Shown here in pieces: positions 33,502-42,776 of a stretch of DNA of 64,000 nucleotides (the first letter of the stretch is position 1; each line of letters opens with the position of its first letter). The notes under the pieces are model-generated. The model was not told where the DNA came from, ran no database searches, and was given only the letters and a program-made list of their open reading frames with translations. The translations under genes were made by a program, and so were the position numbers. Source of the stretch: Pontibacillus chungwhensis (GTDB lineage: Bacteria; Bacillota; Bacilli; Bacillales; BH030062); the NCBI RefSeq assembly GCF_030166655.1, contig NZ_CP126446.1, forward strand, positions 2,108,001 to 2,172,000, in the 5' to 3' direction.

Positions 33502-36500
33502 CTAAAGAATAGATTGTTCAATCTGTTCCTTTGTATTCTTTAATACATCAAGATTGACGTCGTCTTTAAGTGAGTTCATTAATCCTTCGTAGTATTCTTC
33601 AATGCTTCTCTTCACTTTCTCCTGGTAAGCTTCTGTGGCTCTATCCCATTCTGAAAGATAATAACGAATCATAGACTCAGTATTTGCGGTGATAGCGGTA
33701 TCTATTTTCGGTTTTATATTTCCATACAGAACGTCTTTCATTTGTTCTTTTTCATTTTGTTCGAAGAACGTTTTCGTGTTCTTAAACATACCAAGAGCAC
33801 GTTCGACTTCTTTATCTTTAACCGTGATTGTAAGATGTTTCTGGATCGACGGGGTATCAATCTTCCCATCATCTAAATAAGGAAATGAAATAGATGCAAT
33901 ATCTCGATTACATTTCTCTTCAAGATCTTCTTTCCATTCTTTCGCTATGCTGTTTGTAAAAGTTTCTAGCCGAATCGTTACAGCCCTTAACTCCTGAAGA
34001 AGTTCATGTTCCATAGTTTCTTTTAATTGATTAAAGCTTTTCTCTAAAGCTGCTTTTGCTTCTTTGCCACTGCCTTTTATAACTGCAGGGTTAAATGATT
34101 GTTTGAATAAATCAGAGAAGGCTAAGGATAGGCGCTCTTGAACATAATAGGTTTGTTTCGTAATCTTGTTTTCAATACTTTTTCGGTAACGGACTTTCTC
34201 AGAATGATTAATTTGAGTTAAAAGATCATCCTTTTCTCTTTGGTATTGGTTTTTCTTCTCTTCTTTTTCTCTTTGGTCTAATGAAGCGGTACGAATATAT
34301 TGCTCAATCGTATTCTTTGCACGTTCCATGTCAGAAAAAGCAGCATTAATAAGCAGTGTCACGAGTTCTTGATTGATGAATTCTTGGAAGGATACCTCAA
34401 AATCATGAATCCCTGATTCCCCGGTTACGGTTTCCATTTTTGTTTCTCCTGATTGCTCTTCAAGCGCCATTTTACTAGAAACCGGGAATAAACGCGGCAT
34501 ACGAATTCCGTACTGAAGTAATTGTTCCTTCACATAATCCGTTACGAGATTAAGTTCATCTTTCGTTTTCGCAAGATCAGCAGCATTTACAATAAAGAAC
34601 ATCTTATCCATACTAAAAGCATCCTTCACTCGACCTAGCTGAAGAAGAAAGTCGCGGTCTGCACCAGAAAAGGCATGATTATAATAGGTTACAAACAGTA
34701 TGGCATCCGCTTCCTTAATATACTCGAAAGAAGTTTCCGTATGACGCGCGTTCACAGAGTCAGCTCCTGGTGTGTCCACCAATGTAATCCCTTCTCTTGT
34801 GATATTGCAATCATAATACAATTCCATCCATTCTATGAAGCAAGACCTTTCTTCATTTGCGACAAATTCTTTAAATTCATCGATCCCAACTTCCAGAGTT
34901 CCTCCAAAGTGATTCTTCATGTATGTGTACCCATTCACTACAGCATGGAGGAAAGACCATCTTTTTTGATCGGGTGTAATGAAAGAGATTCGACTATGGT
35001 CTTCTTCTATCCAATCCACCAATTGTTCAATTGTTTGGAATTGATCGCTATACTGATCCGTTGCGTAAGATAAGTCCTCTTTCAAATCTGAGTTTTCTTT
35101 TACTTTGACACGAACGCTTCCATGCGGAAAGTGTTCTGATACCGGGAGGATCTTATTTATGGTTGCTGTTGTAGGATTAGGAGAAACGGGTAATACACCT
35201 TCCCCTAATAAAGCATTGGCAAACGAAGATTTCCCAGCTGAAAATGCCCCAAATAAAGCCACAGTATAATGTCTGGACTGAAGTCGCTGTTTTCTCTCCA
35301 CTAAATCTTGCTGCAATGTTTCGAATCCGGGTAATGGCTGTAATGCTTCCGATGTTTCGTTTAGTCGTTTCATGGTTTCCTCTACTGTATAGTCCATTTC
35401 TTGCTGAGCGCTTAAGTTCTCTTCGATTGATTGAACCTTCTCCTTATTTGCAACTTCTTTTGCAGGGAGCTTTACATTTTTGCGTACCTGCTGCTCTTGT
35501 TTAAATAAAGCTGCAGTCGCATCATCGAGCGCACCCTCTAGGTCCCGGTTGCCAGTTTGGATTTCCTTGAGGTTTTTATTCTTGTTGTGAATATCTTCTT
35601 CAATGGAATTTAGCTTCTCTTTATAGTACGTAAATTGTTCTTTAGAGGCCTGTTCTGCTTTAAGCTCTTCAAGTTGATACTCTTTTTCCTTATCTAAATA
35701 TCCTGAAGCATCCTCCCACAACTTGAGTGCCTCGCTTTTTGCGAGTCGCTTTATTTCTCTAGATACATCTTCTGAGTATTGGAGAACATAATCCCCTCCG
35801 GATCCTGCTCCTTTTTGTATAGCATCTTGAAGCACCTGAGACGAAAAAGAGAAGGAGAAATTCTCAAAACGTTGCAATATGGCCTCGTCCGTTATATTAT
35901 ACGATTTTGCTGTTTCCACGAGCGCTTTTCTTACAGGCCACTCTAGCTTTGCCTTAGCCTGTTCAGACAGATCGACATGAAATTGTTCCAACCTTAGTTT
36001 CTGGGCTTCCTCAGTTTTTGCTTTTGTGAAGAAAACCCCCACTTTAAAACCTGATTGTTGAGATTCAATAAAGGAACGAGCTTTTTCCCTTACCTCATAA
36101 GGCATTAGGGTTGCATTACGTAAGGACTGATCAATCCTCTCTCGCAAAGAGTCCTCTGCCTTATCTGGAAGAGCTTCTGCTTCAGTGATTTCCTCCGTCA
36201 AAGAGGTTTGATTTTTATCACTATTGTACGTATTGATTAAGTTAGTAAGGGACTCTCGCTCTTCTCTTGTATTTTCATTTTGCAGTTGAATGTACTCTTT
36301 AATTAGTGTATCCATGGAATGAGTTATAGTTTGTTGTATGAAAGAACCTTTCTCTTCCATTAAATTTTCCAATGTGGCTCTTACCATTTCAAATTGATTA
36401 TTAGAATGTTCAGGACTGATGAGAGTTGTGAAATATACAGCCTCAGCTTCAATACCCCAATTACGTAGAGACTCATAAACACTATCTTTGAATGATGAAA

Positions 36501-37131
36501 AATTTAGTTCAGCTTCGTCGTGTTTATCAATTTGATTCACTACAATATAAAGGGGCTTCCCTCTTTCTTGCATTTCAGATAAAAAAGCTAAATTCACCTC
36601 AGATTGAACGTGATTATAGTCCATCACATAAAACAGTGCGTCAACAATATGAAGAGCTGATTCGGTCATGATCCGGTCAGCATCATTGGATGAATCGATC
36701 CCAGGAGTATCCAGTATGCTAACATTTTCAGGTAAATGAGAGTCTTTTTTCGCCAATTCTAGTTCTTTAATTGAATCGCCGTCTTTGCAAAACTGTTGAA
36801 TCCGTTCTATATCATATGGTTCAAGGTATTCAACCGGATCTTCTTCATTAAAGTAAACACGCGCATACCCCTCCCCCTTTTTCACTTTAACAAGGTTGGC
36901 GCTGGTCGGAATTGGACTTGAGGGCAAAAGTTCCTCACCAAGAAGTGTATTAATCATCGTTGATTTACCTGCCGAGAAATGACCAGCAAATCCAATAACA
37001 AGTTCTTGGTTTTGCTGCTTTTCTAATAAATCAAGCGCTTTCTTTGCAGTTACGTGCGCTTCATACATCATAAATTGTTTATATAGACTAGCTAATGGGT
37101 GTAACGAATCTTGGTACTGTTCTGTTGTCAT
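33502..37131 (-). CDS. dynA: two-headed dynamin-like GTPase DynA
   Basis: A giant protein of about 1209 residues made of two fused bacterial dynamins. Head 1 has G1 GHFSAGKST (50-58), G3 DTPGIDSS and G4 NQID. Head 2, near residue 610 onward, has G1 GAFSAGKSS, G3 DTPGADSV and an unusual G4 NAAD. Long coiled-coil trunks follow each head. In B. subtilis DynA tethers and fuses membranes and protects against pore-forming agents and phage. ATG 37131 follows AAAGGAG and gives an N terminus like known DynA; an ATG 13 codons upstream is possible. Monocistronic. Confidence 0.92.
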   Translation of the reverse strand: MTTEQYQDSLHPLASLYKQFMMYEAHVTAKKALDLLEKQQNQELVIGFAGHFSAGKSTMINTLLGEELLPSSPIPTSANLVKVKKGEGYARVYFNEEDPVEYLEPYDIERIQQFCKDGDSIKELELAKKDSHLPENVSILDTPGIDSSNDADRIMTESALHIVDALFYVMDYNHVQSEVNLAFLSEMQERGKPLYIVVNQIDKHDEAELNFSSFKDSVYESLRNWGIEAEAVYFTTLISPEHSNNQFEMVRATLENLMEEKGSFIQQTITHSMDTLIKEYIQLQNENTREERESLTNLINTYNSDKNQTSLTEEITEAEALPDKAEDSLRERIDQSLRNATLMPYEVREKARSFIESQQSGFKVGVFFTKAKTEEAQKLRLEQFHVDLSEQAKAKLEWPVRKALVETAKSYNITDEAILQRFENFSFSFSSQVLQDAIQKGAGSGGDYVLQYSEDVSREIKRLAKSEALKLWEDASGYLDKEKEYQLEELKAEQASKEQFTYYKEKLNSIEEDIHNKNKNLKEIQTGNRDLEGALDDATAALFKQEQQVRKNVKLPAKEVANKEKVQSIEENLSAQQEMDYTVEETMKRLNETSEALQPLPGFETLQQDLVERKQRLQSRHYTVALFGAFSAGKSSFANALLGEGVLPVSPNPTTATINKILPVSEHFPHGSVRVKVKENSDLKEDLSYATDQYSDQFQTIEQLVDWIEEDHSRISFITPDQKRWSFLHAVVNGYTYMKNHFGGTLEVGIDEFKEFVANEERSCFIEWMELYYDCNITREGITLVDTPGADSVNARHTETSFEYIKEADAILFVTYYNHAFSGADRDFLLQLGRVKDAFSMDKMFFIVNAADLAKTKDELNLVTDYVKEQLLQYGIRMPRLFPVSSKMALEEQSGETKMETVTGESGIHDFEVSFQEFINQELVTLLINAAFSDMERAKNTIEQYIRTASLDQREKEEKKNQYQREKDDLLTQINHSEKVRYRKSIENKITKQTYYVQERLSLAFSDLFKQSFNPAVIKGSGKEAKAALEKSFNQLKETMEHELLQELRAVTIRLETFTNSIAKEWKEDLEEKCNRDIASISFPYLDDGKIDTPSIQKHLTITVKDKEVERALGMFKNTKTFFEQNEKEQMKDVLYGNIKPKIDTAITANTESMIRYYLSEWDRATEAYQEKVKRSIEEYYEGLMNSLKDDVNLDVLKNTKEQIEQSIL

Positions 37132-37238
37132 GATTCCGGTAACTCCTTTACTAAGCTGATCTTTCTTCATTGTACTTAAAGCGGTCCTCTTTTGACAGTC
37201 TTAACATGATTTTAACATCTCTTCCATTTCTGTTCACG

Positions 37239-37283
37239 CAAAAAAGCCAGGTATACACCACATCATCAAGGATGCACCCGGCT
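37239..37283 (-). terminator. terminator of the deaminase gene
   Basis: GCCGGGT/ACCTGGC stem (one G-T pair) extended by inner pairs, followed on the minus strand by T6. Confidence 0.75.
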
Positions 37284-37311
37284 CCAATACTAAAACAATT
37301 GAAAAAACGAG

Positions 37312-37947
37312 CTAATCAATCACTAAAAAAGTTCGCAAAATTAAATCAAATGCTAGTTCAAAAGGTAAATGTTTGTTCAGTCGTAAAGCCCCCGTTTTAG
37401 CAAGCTCTTCCGCAATGGTTATGGCTTCAGGATATTGGTATTTCATATCTTCCACAAAAAATAATTTGTCAGGGTTATGTTCGATGTCAAAAACCGCATT
37501 TAAGATGATAGATACTTCTTCAATACTTGCTACAGGGCCTTCTACTCTTATTTGCTTACGACTAAGATAAGGGGTGGCGCCTAAAAGATTCTCACTTCCC
37601 CCATAGGTATCTTTAGCCGCATATTTTAAGTTCTTTATACCTGACATATACAACGCACTCATGCAGAGCGGGCAAGGTTCAAGTGTGGAATAAAGAGTGT
37701 AAGGAGCCCGATATGTATGTACTCGGTTATCGATTTGTAAGAGTGCATTTATTTCTGCATGAGCAATTTCATTACAACTAATACATTCACCTGCTAGCTG
37801 TGAATGGACAGCACACTTTCCTGTTGAAATGATTTCTCCTTTCTCGTTTGTAATTAAAGCAGCAATTGGCTTGGATCCTTCTTTATAGGAGTCCCAGGCT
37901 AGTTCAAAGCAAAGCTTCCATTCCTTGGATAGTTCATTCCAAAACAT
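37312..37947 (-). CDS. nucleoside/base deaminase of the CMP deaminase fold
   Basis: A 211-residue zinc deaminase. His63-Ala-Glu65 in IAHAEINALL provides the first zinc ligand and the proton shuttle, and PCPLC (91-95) the two Cys ligands. A C-terminal extension of about 70 residues is not part of the minimal fold. Size and motifs resemble guanine-deaminase-like or tRNA-adenosine-deaminase-like proteins; the substrate is not readable. AAGGGGGGAG precedes the ATG. Monocistronic. Confidence 0.82.
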   Translation of the reverse strand: MFWNELSKEWKLCFELAWDSYKEGSKPIAALITNEKGEIISTGKCAVHSQLAGECISCNEIAHAEINALLQIDNRVHTYRAPYTLYSTLEPCPLCMSALYMSGIKNLKYAAKDTYGGSENLLGATPYLSRKQIRVEGPVASIEEVSIILNAVFDIEHNPDKLFFVEDMKYQYPEAITIAEELAKTGALRLNKHLPFELAFDLILRTFLVID

Positions 37948-38012
37948 AAACTCCCCCCTTTTTATTATCTAGTAAGTATTTTGACTAAATAGGTCTAATA
38001 TCCTGCCCCCAT

Positions 38013-38951
38013 TCACAAATATCGGCGCAGGGCTTTTATCATGACCTCTTCCATTTTCAGGCCAATGTCTTCAGACTCCTGTTGATATCGTTTTACAATA
38101 TTAGTTGGAAGATCAATTGTAACCGTAGAAATACCTGACAGCAGCAGAGCCTGACCTGTTAGGCGGTTATAATCAATTTCTCCTTTCTCTTTATAACGAA
38201 GCAAGAGGTGATACTCTTCTTCTGTAATGTTCAATTCTCCTAATCGACAGCGAACATAATAATCTCCAAGATTTGTTTCATAGATCTGTATGTTCCTTTT
38301 CCCAAGTTGGTGAATCATTTTGTATAACAAGTCATAAACCGGGTGATCCATGTTACGCGGAATGGGTATGGATAATTCTGCAAACCCTTTGTATTTTATA
38401 TAATTTCTATCTGGCCAATCCCCCTCACCTTGTATGGATTCCCTTATATGGATCTCTTTCCCATTATTCATCAAAACTTTAAGAGGCGATGTGCTTATAA
38501 CCCGCGCCATGACGCCGTTCACACGGATTTTATCAAAAATACGGACTTCTCGCGAAATTAGTTGCACCTTAGCCCCATAATCCCCTTCTCGATTCGACAC
38601 AGTTCGTTCCTGTAAGCGGTCTTTAAATCGTTCAATTTCTTCCAATTTAAAGAACCGTCTCTTTTGTTTCCCGATCACTTTAATAAAACTTTGTACGTCC
38701 CCTTTTTTCACAAACTGCATTAAGTACTGAGGTGTAATGCCCGCGCGTTTCGCTGCATCCTTAACACTCAAGCCATTCGCTTCATCCATTCGTTGAATAG
38801 CGTAGATCTCTTCTTCCTTAAATCGATAACCACCATCTCTTTTGTAAGTATCTGGATTCACAGGCATGATTCGCTCTTGCTGAATCATGTATCGAACTTG
38901 CCTCTCTGATTTATGTAATTTTTTGGCTACTTGCTCAATTGATAGATACAT
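38013..38951 (-). CDS. excisionase/MerR-like HTH regulator beside the recombinase
   Basis: A 312-residue DNA-binding protein. The N-terminal 60 residues (IEQVAKKLHKSERQVRYMIQQ...GYRFKEEEI) form an excisionase-type winged HTH. A second similar unit follows (SVKDAAKRAGITPQYLMQFVKKG). A central beta-rich domain and a C-terminal helical segment ending EVMIKALRRYL have no family I recognise. It diverges from a tyrosine recombinase across 175 bp of AT-rich DNA, so it may control or assist that enzyme. GAGGGAG precedes the ATG. Confidence 0.72.
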   Translation of the reverse strand: MYLSIEQVAKKLHKSERQVRYMIQQERIMPVNPDTYKRDGGYRFKEEEIYAIQRMDEANGLSVKDAAKRAGITPQYLMQFVKKGDVQSFIKVIGKQKRRFFKLEEIERFKDRLQERTVSNREGDYGAKVQLISREVRIFDKIRVNGVMARVISTSPLKVLMNNGKEIHIRESIQGEGDWPDRNYIKYKGFAELSIPIPRNMDHPVYDLLYKMIHQLGKRNIQIYETNLGDYYVRCRLGELNITEEEYHLLLRYKEKGEIDYNRLTGQALLLSGISTVTIDLPTNIVKRYQQESEDIGLKMEEVMIKALRRYL

Positions 38952-39126
38952 CTAATCGCTCCCTCTCTAACAAAAATATAAAATACTAATCTAATCCATT
39001 ATAATTTATGTTTTTGTTATTGAATATAGAATAATAAGCAATTTTTCTAGGTTTATTACAATATCATATGTTATGGTTTAGATAGAAACTTTTGGTTTTG
39101 TAATTCTATTATAGAGGGAGAATATT

Positions 39127-40224
39127 ATGAATAATCAAATAACCATACATTCCATGCAACAGATTACATCTCAACACATCGATTGGAGTTCTCCTGATTT
39201 GTACCATAAAATTATTCAAATCGGATTTAGGGATATTCCCTGGCAAGACGTTCCGGATGAATTACTTCTTTATTTATTTCTACATGATGATCCTACACTC
39301 GGTTCTCGTCGTAAAACCTCTACGCTTAAGGAGTACTTCCGTGATATTCGTCAGTTTATTGAGTACATACGAGAGCAAGGCCATACGATTCAAACTATTC
39401 ACCATGAAGATTTAGGACGTTTTCAACTGCACTTAGAAAGCCTCTCTTATCGCCCAACCACGCTACGTCGCAAAAGTACAGTTGTAAGTCAATTCTTATC
39501 TTATTTACATAATCGGGATATCGTAAACAATGATCTTACAAAAAGTATGAAACGAATATCCGTAAAGAAAGAACAACTTGTAAATAGAGACTTTTATGAG
39601 GAAGAAGTTGAAGAGCTTCTGAAATACTTCCAAAAGAACGATTTTTACATGTATACAATGTTGTATACATTGGTTTCGACTGGACTCCGTATTCAAGAAT
39701 TTACAGAAGCTAAGTGGTCGGAAATTTTCTATCAGCCTGATGTTGGACTTCATTTTGTTTCTGTTATTGGGAAACGAAGCAAGTTGCGGGAGGTTCCTCT
39801 ATTTGATGAGGTCCTAGAGGTAATTAGTGAGTTCAGAATGAGGCGAGGTTTTTCCGGGACGTTGGATGGTGATGAAACCCCTTTATTCCCTAAACCAAAC
39901 GGTGAACACTATAACTTCAAATACTTAAGTAATGAATTTACAAAACAGATCGAAAGGCTACGACATGTATTTCCATTTATACAACAACGCTTAGATCGCC
40001 AAGAACGTTATGCCAAAACATCAAATCCAATTAAATTCAAAATCACTCCACATACGTGCAGGCATTATACAGCTGCTTATTATTTATCCAAAGGTGCTGA
40101 TTTAAAAGCCATTCAAGATTTACTTGATCATGAATCTTCTTCTACAACAGACAATTACCTACGTCGCAAGCGGAAATTCAAGGATCATGCCGCTGTTAAG
40201 ATAGGCGGTCATTTTATGAAATAA
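39127..40224 (+). CDS. tyrosine recombinase/integrase
   Basis: A 365-residue site-specific recombinase with an N-terminal SAM-like core-binding domain (about 45-135) and a catalytic domain. All key residues are present: Arg188 (STGLRIQE), Lys216/219, His309-x2-Arg312 (HTCRH), His335 (LDHES) and nucleophile Tyr344. It is larger than XerC/XerD and has about 40 extra N-terminal residues. No phage or conjugative genes adjoin it, and a plausible attachment site was not found beside it. GAGGGAG precedes the ATG. It diverges from the HTH regulator and may be a relic of, or the driver for, a small mobile element. Confidence 0.9.
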   Translation: MNNQITIHSMQQITSQHIDWSSPDLYHKIIQIGFRDIPWQDVPDELLLYLFLHDDPTLGSRRKTSTLKEYFRDIRQFIEYIREQGHTIQTIHHEDLGRFQLHLESLSYRPTTLRRKSTVVSQFLSYLHNRDIVNNDLTKSMKRISVKKEQLVNRDFYEEEVEELLKYFQKNDFYMYTMLYTLVSTGLRIQEFTEAKWSEIFYQPDVGLHFVSVIGKRSKLREVPLFDEVLEVISEFRMRRGFSGTLDGDETPLFPKPNGEHYNFKYLSNEFTKQIERLRHVFPFIQQRLDRQERYAKTSNPIKFKITPHTCRHYTAAYYLSKGADLKAIQDLLDHESSSTTDNYLRRKRKFKDHAAVKIGGHFMK

Positions 40225-40237
40225 TTTTTTCTATAAA

Positions 40238-40272
40238 CAAAAAGCGCCCAGCATAAGCTAGGCGCTTTTTTA
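40238..40272. terminator. bidirectional terminator between the recombinase and ABC permease genes
   Basis: AAAAGCGCC(C)AGC/GCT(A)GGCGCTTTT stem with a tetraloop, T-rich on both sides. Confidence 0.88.
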
Positions 40273-40297
40273 ACGAAAGGTGATAAAGGTTGTAATC

Positions 40298-41104
40298 CTA
40301 TAAAGGAAGGTCCCTTTTCTTAAAGATCCAAATTGAAGCACTAAGAGTGATCAATCCAATAATGATTAAACCTATATAAGAATAGACAGAAGCTGACCCA
40401 CTTCTTAATATGTCACTTGCCTGGAAGAACGAGAAAATGGAAGCGTACTCTAACCAACTTAATTTCTCCGTTAATTTTGCAACGATATCAAACCCATACA
40501 TAAGAAAGATTACAAAGGATGCTAACCCCAAAGCCCTTTTTTCGTCATTGAAAGAACAGGACAAAAGAAAATTAATGCTTCCAATAGCAAAAAACAACAA
40601 GGTACCCAGTAGATTGACTTCTATGAATGCTTGAACATCCATTTGATTGGTGCTCAAAATTAAACTATTTTGCCCCCATAAACCGGTAACTGTTGTAACG
40701 ATCATTATAACAAGTAAACCAGTAAGGAATACCGAAAACTGAATAAGAGCTACTTTCGTTCTTGAAAAAGGTGTAGCCAGTAAATAAGCCATAGAGCCAC
40801 GGTCTATAAACTGAGCGATTAATTGATTTGTAATTGTAATACTATAAATCGATAAGATGATAATATAAATCATCTCATAGTATTTGCTCGATAAAAACTC
40901 TCCAAGACTTCCCATTCCAGCTTCTAAACCAAAGGCCTGTATGAAACCAGCAGGCATACTTGATATTAATTCATTCATAACATCCATTTTATCTGCAAAT
41001 GTGGGGAAGATCCAAATAATTAAGAGCATATAAAGGGCTGATATAAAAGAAAAGGCTGTAATACTCATTAAATGGAGTCGCAACATTCTTAAATATAGAC
41101 TCAT
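40298..41104 (-). CDS. ABC-2 type exporter permease
   Basis: A 268-residue membrane protein with six helices, a large first extracellular loop and the ABC-2 pattern FIDRGSMAYLLATPFSRTKVAL near 100. Its start overlaps the end of the ATPase gene by four bases (ATGA), so the two form one exporter. The substrate is unknown; similar exporters handle antibiotics, peptides or lipids. No TetR-type regulator lies beside it. Confidence 0.87.
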   Translation of the reverse strand: MSLYLRMLRLHLMSITAFSFISALYMLLIIWIFPTFADKMDVMNELISSMPAGFIQAFGLEAGMGSLGEFLSSKYYEMIYIIILSIYSITITNQLIAQFIDRGSMAYLLATPFSRTKVALIQFSVFLTGLLVIMIVTTVTGLWGQNSLILSTNQMDVQAFIEVNLLGTLLFFAIGSINFLLSCSFNDEKRALGLASFVIFLMYGFDIVAKLTEKLSWLEYASIFSFFQASDILRSGSASVYSYIGLIIIGLITLSASIWIFKKRDLPL

Positions 41105-42012
41105 TGTTCATCCCCCTTCAAGTCGGAAGGTGTATGGTTTTGATCATAAATATCCATAAAAACTTCTTCGAGGGTTTGAGTTTCTACCTCCATATTGGTG
41201 ACGGAACGCCCTTGAAGGGAAGCTATGAAAGCTTCATACGTTCCCTTTATCGGAATTACGATTCGATTGCCGGACCTGCTTTCTACTTGATCAGGGTAGT
41301 GATCTGCATAAGCGCATGCTTCTTGTTCATCTTTAAACGCAACTTCAATTTTCTTTGTCTGCAAAGAACGCAGGTCTCTCATAGAATCTGTCCGAACGAT
41401 TTTCCCTTCTTTAATGATGGATGCTCGATTGCATGTACGCTCTACTTCAGGGAAATAGTGCGAGCTCATTAAAATGGTTTTTCCTCTACCTTGTTCTTCA
41501 CCCAACAAATCCAGGAACTCCTTTTGCATAAATGGGTCAAGCCCCGATGTTGGTTCATCTAATATATAAAGAGAAGGATCGTGCATAAATGCGGCCACGA
41601 TCCCCACCTTCTGCTTCATCCCTTTCGACATTTTGCGAATCTGAACGGATGGATCAAATTGAAAACGATCGATCAGTGCATCCTTTCTTGAGGTACCTCT
41701 GAATCCCTTCATCTCTTCTAGCATATTAAGAAAATCATTCCCTTTCATCTTCTCAATAAGGGCAATTTCACCAGGAAGGTAACCAACAAATTTCTGTATG
41801 GTAGAAGTATCTTTCCAACAGTCGTATTTAGAAATGAAGAGTTTTCCATTATCAGGCTTCATAAATCCCATCAGTTGTCGTATTGTTGTAGATTTACCAG
41901 CACCATTAGGACCGAGAAAACCAAATATATCTCCTTCCTCTACTGTAAATGAAACATCAAAGATTCCTTTACCATTAGAGAACGTTTTTGTAACGTTTTC
42001 AACAAAAATCAT
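41101..42012 (-). CDS. ABC transporter ATP-binding protein
   Basis: A 303-residue ABC ATPase with Walker A GPNGAGKST, signature MSKGMKQKVG, Walker B LYILDEPTSGLD and the switch His in MSSHYFPEVE. A C-terminal extension of about 80 residues ending in VETQTLEEVFMDIY is typical of drug/antibiotic exporter ATPases. It is translationally coupled to the permease. GGGGGATTAGT precedes the ATG. Substrate not inferable. Confidence 0.92.
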   Translation of the reverse strand: MIFVENVTKTFSNGKGIFDVSFTVEEGDIFGFLGPNGAGKSTTIRQLMGFMKPDNGKLFISKYDCWKDTSTIQKFVGYLPGEIALIEKMKGNDFLNMLEEMKGFRGTSRKDALIDRFQFDPSVQIRKMSKGMKQKVGIVAAFMHDPSLYILDEPTSGLDPFMQKEFLDLLGEEQGRGKTILMSSHYFPEVERTCNRASIIKEGKIVRTDSMRDLRSLQTKKIEVAFKDEQEACAYADHYPDQVESRSGNRIVIPIKGTYEAFIASLQGRSVTNMEVETQTLEEVFMDIYDQNHTPSDLKGDEQ

Positions 42013-42157
42013 ACTAATCCCCCAATCTTATGCACCCTGTTACTTATCACAATCGTAAGCTTCCCCTCTTAGTCTGTCAATTTAATCTTGTGTAGAATGT
42101 ATAGGTTTTGAGTAAAGGAACATACTAACACTAACAACAAGTTAAAGGATGGAAGAA

Positions 42158-42562
42158 ATGACCTCGAATCATACATCGATTGTTTATCGTCCCCTTGTAT
42201 ATGATGGACAACTTAAAACATACATTGGCAGCCCGAATGCTTACCATACTTCCGTAGAAGCAATTATTGAAGCGATGAATTTTGCAGACCTTTACAATGA
42301 TGATATGTATGACGGTGCTATAGTATGGCAGGATTCAGAAGTTACAAGAGCCTCTAACAATAACTTACGCGTATTAAGTGGATCACTAAAAGATGATGGT
42401 GCTCCAACATTTTTTATAGAAATTAAACAGCTTCTAAATAAAGGATCCATTCAAGTTTCCGAGAAATCACGAGCCAAACCCGTCGCTCGAGAACGTAATC
42501 AAGCAATGGCTATGCGTGTAGGAGAAGAAATTGACTTAATGGATTATCCTATAAATGAATAA
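42158..42562 (+). CDS. hypothetical protein, 134 residues
   Basis: A soluble protein of mixed composition (starts MTSNHTSIVYRPLVYDG, ends EEIDLMDYPINE) that I do not recognise. The ATG at 42158 is preferred because AAAGGA is eight bases upstream; an ATG three codons earlier is too close. The C terminus is acidic and the region around ARERNQAMAMRVGEE is helical. It is transcribed alone, with no clear terminator before the repeat at 42661. Confidence 0.6.
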   Translation: MTSNHTSIVYRPLVYDGQLKTYIGSPNAYHTSVEAIIEAMNFADLYNDDMYDGAIVWQDSEVTRASNNNLRVLSGSLKDDGAPTFFIEIKQLLNKGSIQVSEKSRAKPVARERNQAMAMRVGEEIDLMDYPINE

Positions 42563-42660
42563 ATAACTATCCAGATAAAAATGTTTGAAAATTTAGTAGA
42601 TATTAATATATTCACCTTTATCTTTGAATTTTTGTTATCATGTTTGTTTGGTTTTTATAT

Positions 42661-42690
42661 TTTTTATTGTTCGGAGTTGCTACTAAGTAT
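42661..42690 (+). repeat. 30-bp direct repeat, copy 1 (downstream of the methyltransferase gene)
   Basis: T-rich start followed by the core TCGGAGTTGCTACTAAGT (42671-42688). It matches copy 2 at 28 of 30 positions in the same orientation. Confidence 0.7.
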
Positions 42691-42744
42691 TAGTTGGTTC
42701 ATTGCGCTCAAGTTTGCTCGTACCTCATACGCTTTATAGAAACT

Positions 42745-42776
42745 TAAAAATCCACCCTAAAGGGTGGATTTTTTTT
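42745..42776. terminator. terminator of the methyltransferase gene
   Basis: AAAATCCACCC/GGGTGGATTTT stem with a TAAA loop, T-rich on both strands. It overlaps the stop codon and lies inside the repeat-bounded segment. Confidence 0.88.

Noticed and set aside
34675-35073. 132-codon ORF antisense to dynA
   Set aside because: It overlaps the GTPase motifs of head 2 on the other strand and lacks any translational signal.
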